This document shows, piece after piece, positions 61,525 through 64,000 of a DNA stretch of 64,000 nucleotides. Under the pieces are notes generated by a model. The model worked only from the letters and a program-made list of their open reading frames with translations, did no database searches and was not told the origin of the DNA. Numbering within the stretch: position 1 is the stretch's first letter; each line of letters begins with the position of its first letter. Source of the DNA: Lepisosteus oculatus (taxonomy: Eukaryota > Chordata > Actinopteri > Semionotiformes > Lepisosteidae); assembly GCF_040954835.1 (NCBI RefSeq), contig NC_090697.1, positions 12,826,001-12,890,000 of the forward strand, given 5' to 3'. A program made the translations under genes and the position numbers.

Positions 61525-63235
61525 TGATAGATAGATACTTTATTGATCCCGTGAGGGAAATTGCAGTGCAACAGCAGCTTAACACACACAACACAGCCAC
61601 AGTGTAACGAATTATATAATAATAGTACAATACATACAATACACTACAAGAGTTACTCACAGTCCGGACACACAAGAGGAAACTAGAACAGAACAGTACA
61701 CAGAAAATCATATCACACGTATGAATATAAATATAGATGTAACCATGGATATAAATATAAATATAAATGTATTGCACAGGTCCCTGGCATATATTGCACA
61801 AAAGTGGTTGTAAACGGGAAAAAGAAAAAGAAAAAGAAAGAGAACAGATGTAGCAGTAGATGTGTATATGCGTTTAGTCCAGAAACAGGTCACTGTCGCT
61901 GTTGCCTCTGCCAAGACGCAAGGTGGATGCGTTGTACAGTCTTATGGCAGACGGCAAGAATGACCTCCTGTAGCGCTCCCTGTCGCACCGTGGATGAATC
62001 AGTCTATTGCTGAACGTGCTCTTCATTCCTGCAAGCCTGTCATAGAGGGGATGGGAGAAGTTGTCCATGATGGCCTCTAGTTTGGACATCATTCTCCTCT
62101 CAGCCACTACCTCCAAGAGGTCCAGGTCAGACCCAATGACAGAGCTTGCTCTCCTGATGAGCTTGTTCAGCCTTTTGGAATCTACTGCTCTAATCCCAGA
62201 GCCCCAGCACACCACTGCGTAGAAAATGGCACTCGCTACCACCGACTGATAAAACATGTGTAGCATCTTACTACACACATTGAAGGACCTGAGCCTCCTC
62301 AAGAAGTAAAGTCGGCTCTGTCCATTCTTATAGATGGCCTCGATGTTCTTAGACCATTCCAGTCTATCGTCGATGTGCACTCCCAGGTACTTGTACGAGT
62401 CCACCATCTCCACGCCACTCCCATGGATGTAGACAGGAGTAGGTTTGACCTTTTTCCTCCTGAAATCTACCACCAGTTCCTTTGTCTTTGTAACATTCAG
62501 TTCCAAGTGGTTCACCCCACACCACTCCACAAAGCTGCTGACCAGTCCTCTGTACTCCTCCTCCTGCTCACCCTTGATACATCCCACAATTGCAGAGTCA
62601 TCTGAGAACTTTTGCAGGTGGCATGACTTTGAGTTGTACTTAAAGTCCGAAGTATAGAGGGTGAAGAGGAATGGAGAAAGAACTGTCCCTTGAGGTGCCC
62701 CTGTGTTACTCACTACCAGTTCAGACACACAGTTCTGAAGTCTCACAGACTGTGGTCTGCCCGTCAGGTAGTCAGTGATCCACGAGGTCATGGAGGCATC
62801 GACTTGCATCTCCTCCAGCTTCCTCCTTAGAAGTAAGGGCTGGATGGTATTGAAGGCACTGGAGAAGTCGAAAAACATGATCCTTACACTGTTGTCCAGG
62901 TGTGAGTAGGCCCTTTGCAGCATGTAGATGATCGCATCCTCCACACCAACACTGGGCTGGTAGGCAAACTGTAGGGTGTCCATTGATGAGCTGACCAGGG
63001 GTCTCAGGTGGGATAAGACCAGCCTCTCCAGTGTCTTCATGATGTGAGAAGTCAGTGCAACTGGTCTGTAGTCGTTGAGGACAGAGGGGCGCCCTTTCTT
63101 TGGTACCGGGACCAGGCATGATGTCTTCCAGAGCACCGGGACTCTCTCCAAGCGCAGGCTCAGGTTGAACAGTCGCTGGAGCACTCCGCTCAGCTGATCA
63201 GCACAGGCTCTCAGAACTCTGGGACAGATGTTATC
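61525..63235 (-). mobile_element. L2-clade LINE, 5'-truncated young copy
   Basis: Contains reverse transcriptase sequence and a 3' end of GATAGATAGATACTTTATTG type (reverse strand TATC repeats), characteristic of fish L2 LINEs. It interrupts an older LINE. The 5' end is cut inside the RT domain (DNICPRVL), so it is not autonomous. The 3' UTR (61525-61873) holds ATAAAT and AAAAG runs. Confidence 0.8.
61874..63184 (-). CDS. LINE reverse transcriptase, intact 436-codon 3' part
   Basis: Open frame without stops. The Met at 63184 is internal; the frame continues upstream to the truncation. RT signatures: NDYRPVALTS near 37-46, motif A FFDFSSAF near 104-111, motif B GAPQGTVLSPFL near 162-173 and motif C FSDD at 193-196. 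Then TKTKELVVDFRRK, YLGVHIDDRLEW and the C-terminal SFLPSAIRLYN of L2-type ORF2. The endonuclease domain is absent. An uninterrupted frame suggests recent insertion. Confidence 0.8.
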   Translation of the reverse strand: MLQRLFNLSLRLERVPVLWKTSCLVPVPKKGRPSVLNDYRPVALTSHIMKTLERLVLSHLRPLVSSSMDTLQFAYQPSVGVEDAIIYMLQRAYSHLDNSVRIMFFDFSSAFNTIQPLLLRRKLEEMQVDASMTSWITDYLTGRPQSVRLQNCVSELVVSNTGAPQGTVLSPFLFTLYTSDFKYNSKSCHLQKFSDDSAIVGCIKGEQEEEYRGLVSSFVEWCGVNHLELNVTKTKELVVDFRRKKVKPTPVYIHGSGVEMVDSYKYLGVHIDDRLEWSKNIEAIYKNGQSRLYFLRRLRSFNVCSKMLHMFYQSVVASAIFYAVVCWGSGIRAVDSKRLNKLIRRASSVIGSDLDLLEVVAERRMMSKLEAIMDNFSHPLYDRLAGMKSTFSNRLIHPRCDRERYRRSFLPSAIRLYNASTLRLGRGNSDSDLFLD

Positions 63236-64000
63236 TGATAAATCACATCCTACTGTATAATCCTCTGTGCTGTTGCCACAATCCTATGTAGTGCATCTCT
63301 GTCATGCATGGCAGTATTGCTGCATCACAGTGATGCCACTAGTGAGGACACTTCCTATGGCACTGTGGTAAAAGTTCATGAGGAACTGCTTCCCCGTTCT
63401 GCTTTTCTTTAAGCTCTGGGGAAAGTGCAGGCACTGTTGTGCCTTTTTCAGACTGGCTAGTGTTGTGAGACCAAGCTAAACTGGATGAGATCTGCAGGCT
63501 GAGGAACCTAAAGCAGCTGACAGTTTCCACCGTTGTGCTGTTGATGCTGATTGGGGCATTGCCCCTCCCCTTTGGGGTCTCCTGAAGTCCACAATGAGCT
63601 CTTTTGTCTCGTTGACATTCAGGGCCAGATTGTGGTCAAGGCACCATCTTCTAAGATGCTCCTAAGATGCTGGACTCATAGTTGTTGTTGATCAGCCCAA
63701 TAATAGTGGTGTCATCTCAGAACTTAATGATGCAGTGGCTGCCGTAAGTGGCTTTACAGTCATAGGTGAACAAGTAGTGTAGCCTAGAACTGGGACAGCA
63801 GCCTTGGGGAGCTCCAGTGTTTAGGATCACTGCAGAGAAGATATTGTAGCCATTAGTTACCACCTGAGGTCTGCCTCTCAGGAAATCCAGTATCCAGTTA
63901 CAGATAGTGTTGCATAAACCCAGATTCCTGTCTAAATGTTCTAGGACAGTATGTAGTGATAGAGATACTATATGGCACTATTCCTATTTGGGTAGTAAGC
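63236..64000 (-). pseudogene. older L2-like LINE, RT part, runs off the window
   Basis: Minus-strand frames show DDTTIIGLINN, LALNVNETKELIVDFRRP, VETVSCFRFLSLQIS and DRDALHRIVATAQRI, parallel to the young copy but with frameshifts and stops. The 5' end lies beyond position 64000. Confidence 0.65.

Noticed and set aside
62375..62657. Plus-strand frames across the LINE
   Set aside because: Antisense shadows of the reverse transcriptase ORF.

Overview
The window is vertebrate nuclear DNA, most likely from a ray-finned fish. It is AT-rich, its genes are split by GT-AG introns, and it is dense with fish-type SINEs, L2-like LINEs, Tc1-like remnants and fold-back elements. The repeat spectrum and gene order fit a basal ray-finned fish such as a gar or bichir; that assignment is inference, not a database result.

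Two protein-coding genes can be reconstructed completely, and both are interferon-response genes. RSAD2 (viperin) lies on the minus strand in six coding exons (27107 down to 20022, about 351 aa, radical-SAM enzyme with CxxxCxxC). CMPK2 (mitochondrial UMP-CMP kinase 2) lies on the plus strand in five coding exons (28218 to 36268, 447 aa, P-loop nucleoside-monophosphate kinase fold). They are head to head, about 1.1 kb apart, as in other vertebrates. The shared upstream region carries a TATA box, an inverted repeat and an ETS/IRF composite site on the RSAD2 side, and a strong ISRE about 95 bp upstream of the CMPK2 ATG. Known function joins them: CMPK2 supplies CTP precursors and viperin converts CTP to the chain terminator ddhCTP.

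Left of RSAD2 (1-20 kb) there is no coding exon, but a CpG-rich block at about 15.25-16.3 kb ends in a good minus-strand splice donor. It may be the promoter and untranslated first exon of the next gene, plausibly RNF144A by conserved order. Right of CMPK2 (36.3-64 kb) there is no host gene. That part holds SINEs, a TIR element (39.4 kb), a solo-LTR-like segment (41 kb), a decayed Tc1 transposon (59-60.3 kb) and, at the right edge, a young L2-type LINE fragment inserted into an older L2-like LINE.

The most interesting feature is a dispersed fold-back element, best seen at 5575-5774 and 11011-11224. It has perfect 72- and 77-bp arms and 11-14-bp target-site duplications. Its arms contain a hammerhead-ribozyme-like core with a minimal palindromic stem III, the type associated with Penelope-like retroelements. 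A diverged copy sits inside RSAD2 intron 1. Repeat boundaries and the larger gene-free stretches were judged by eye.
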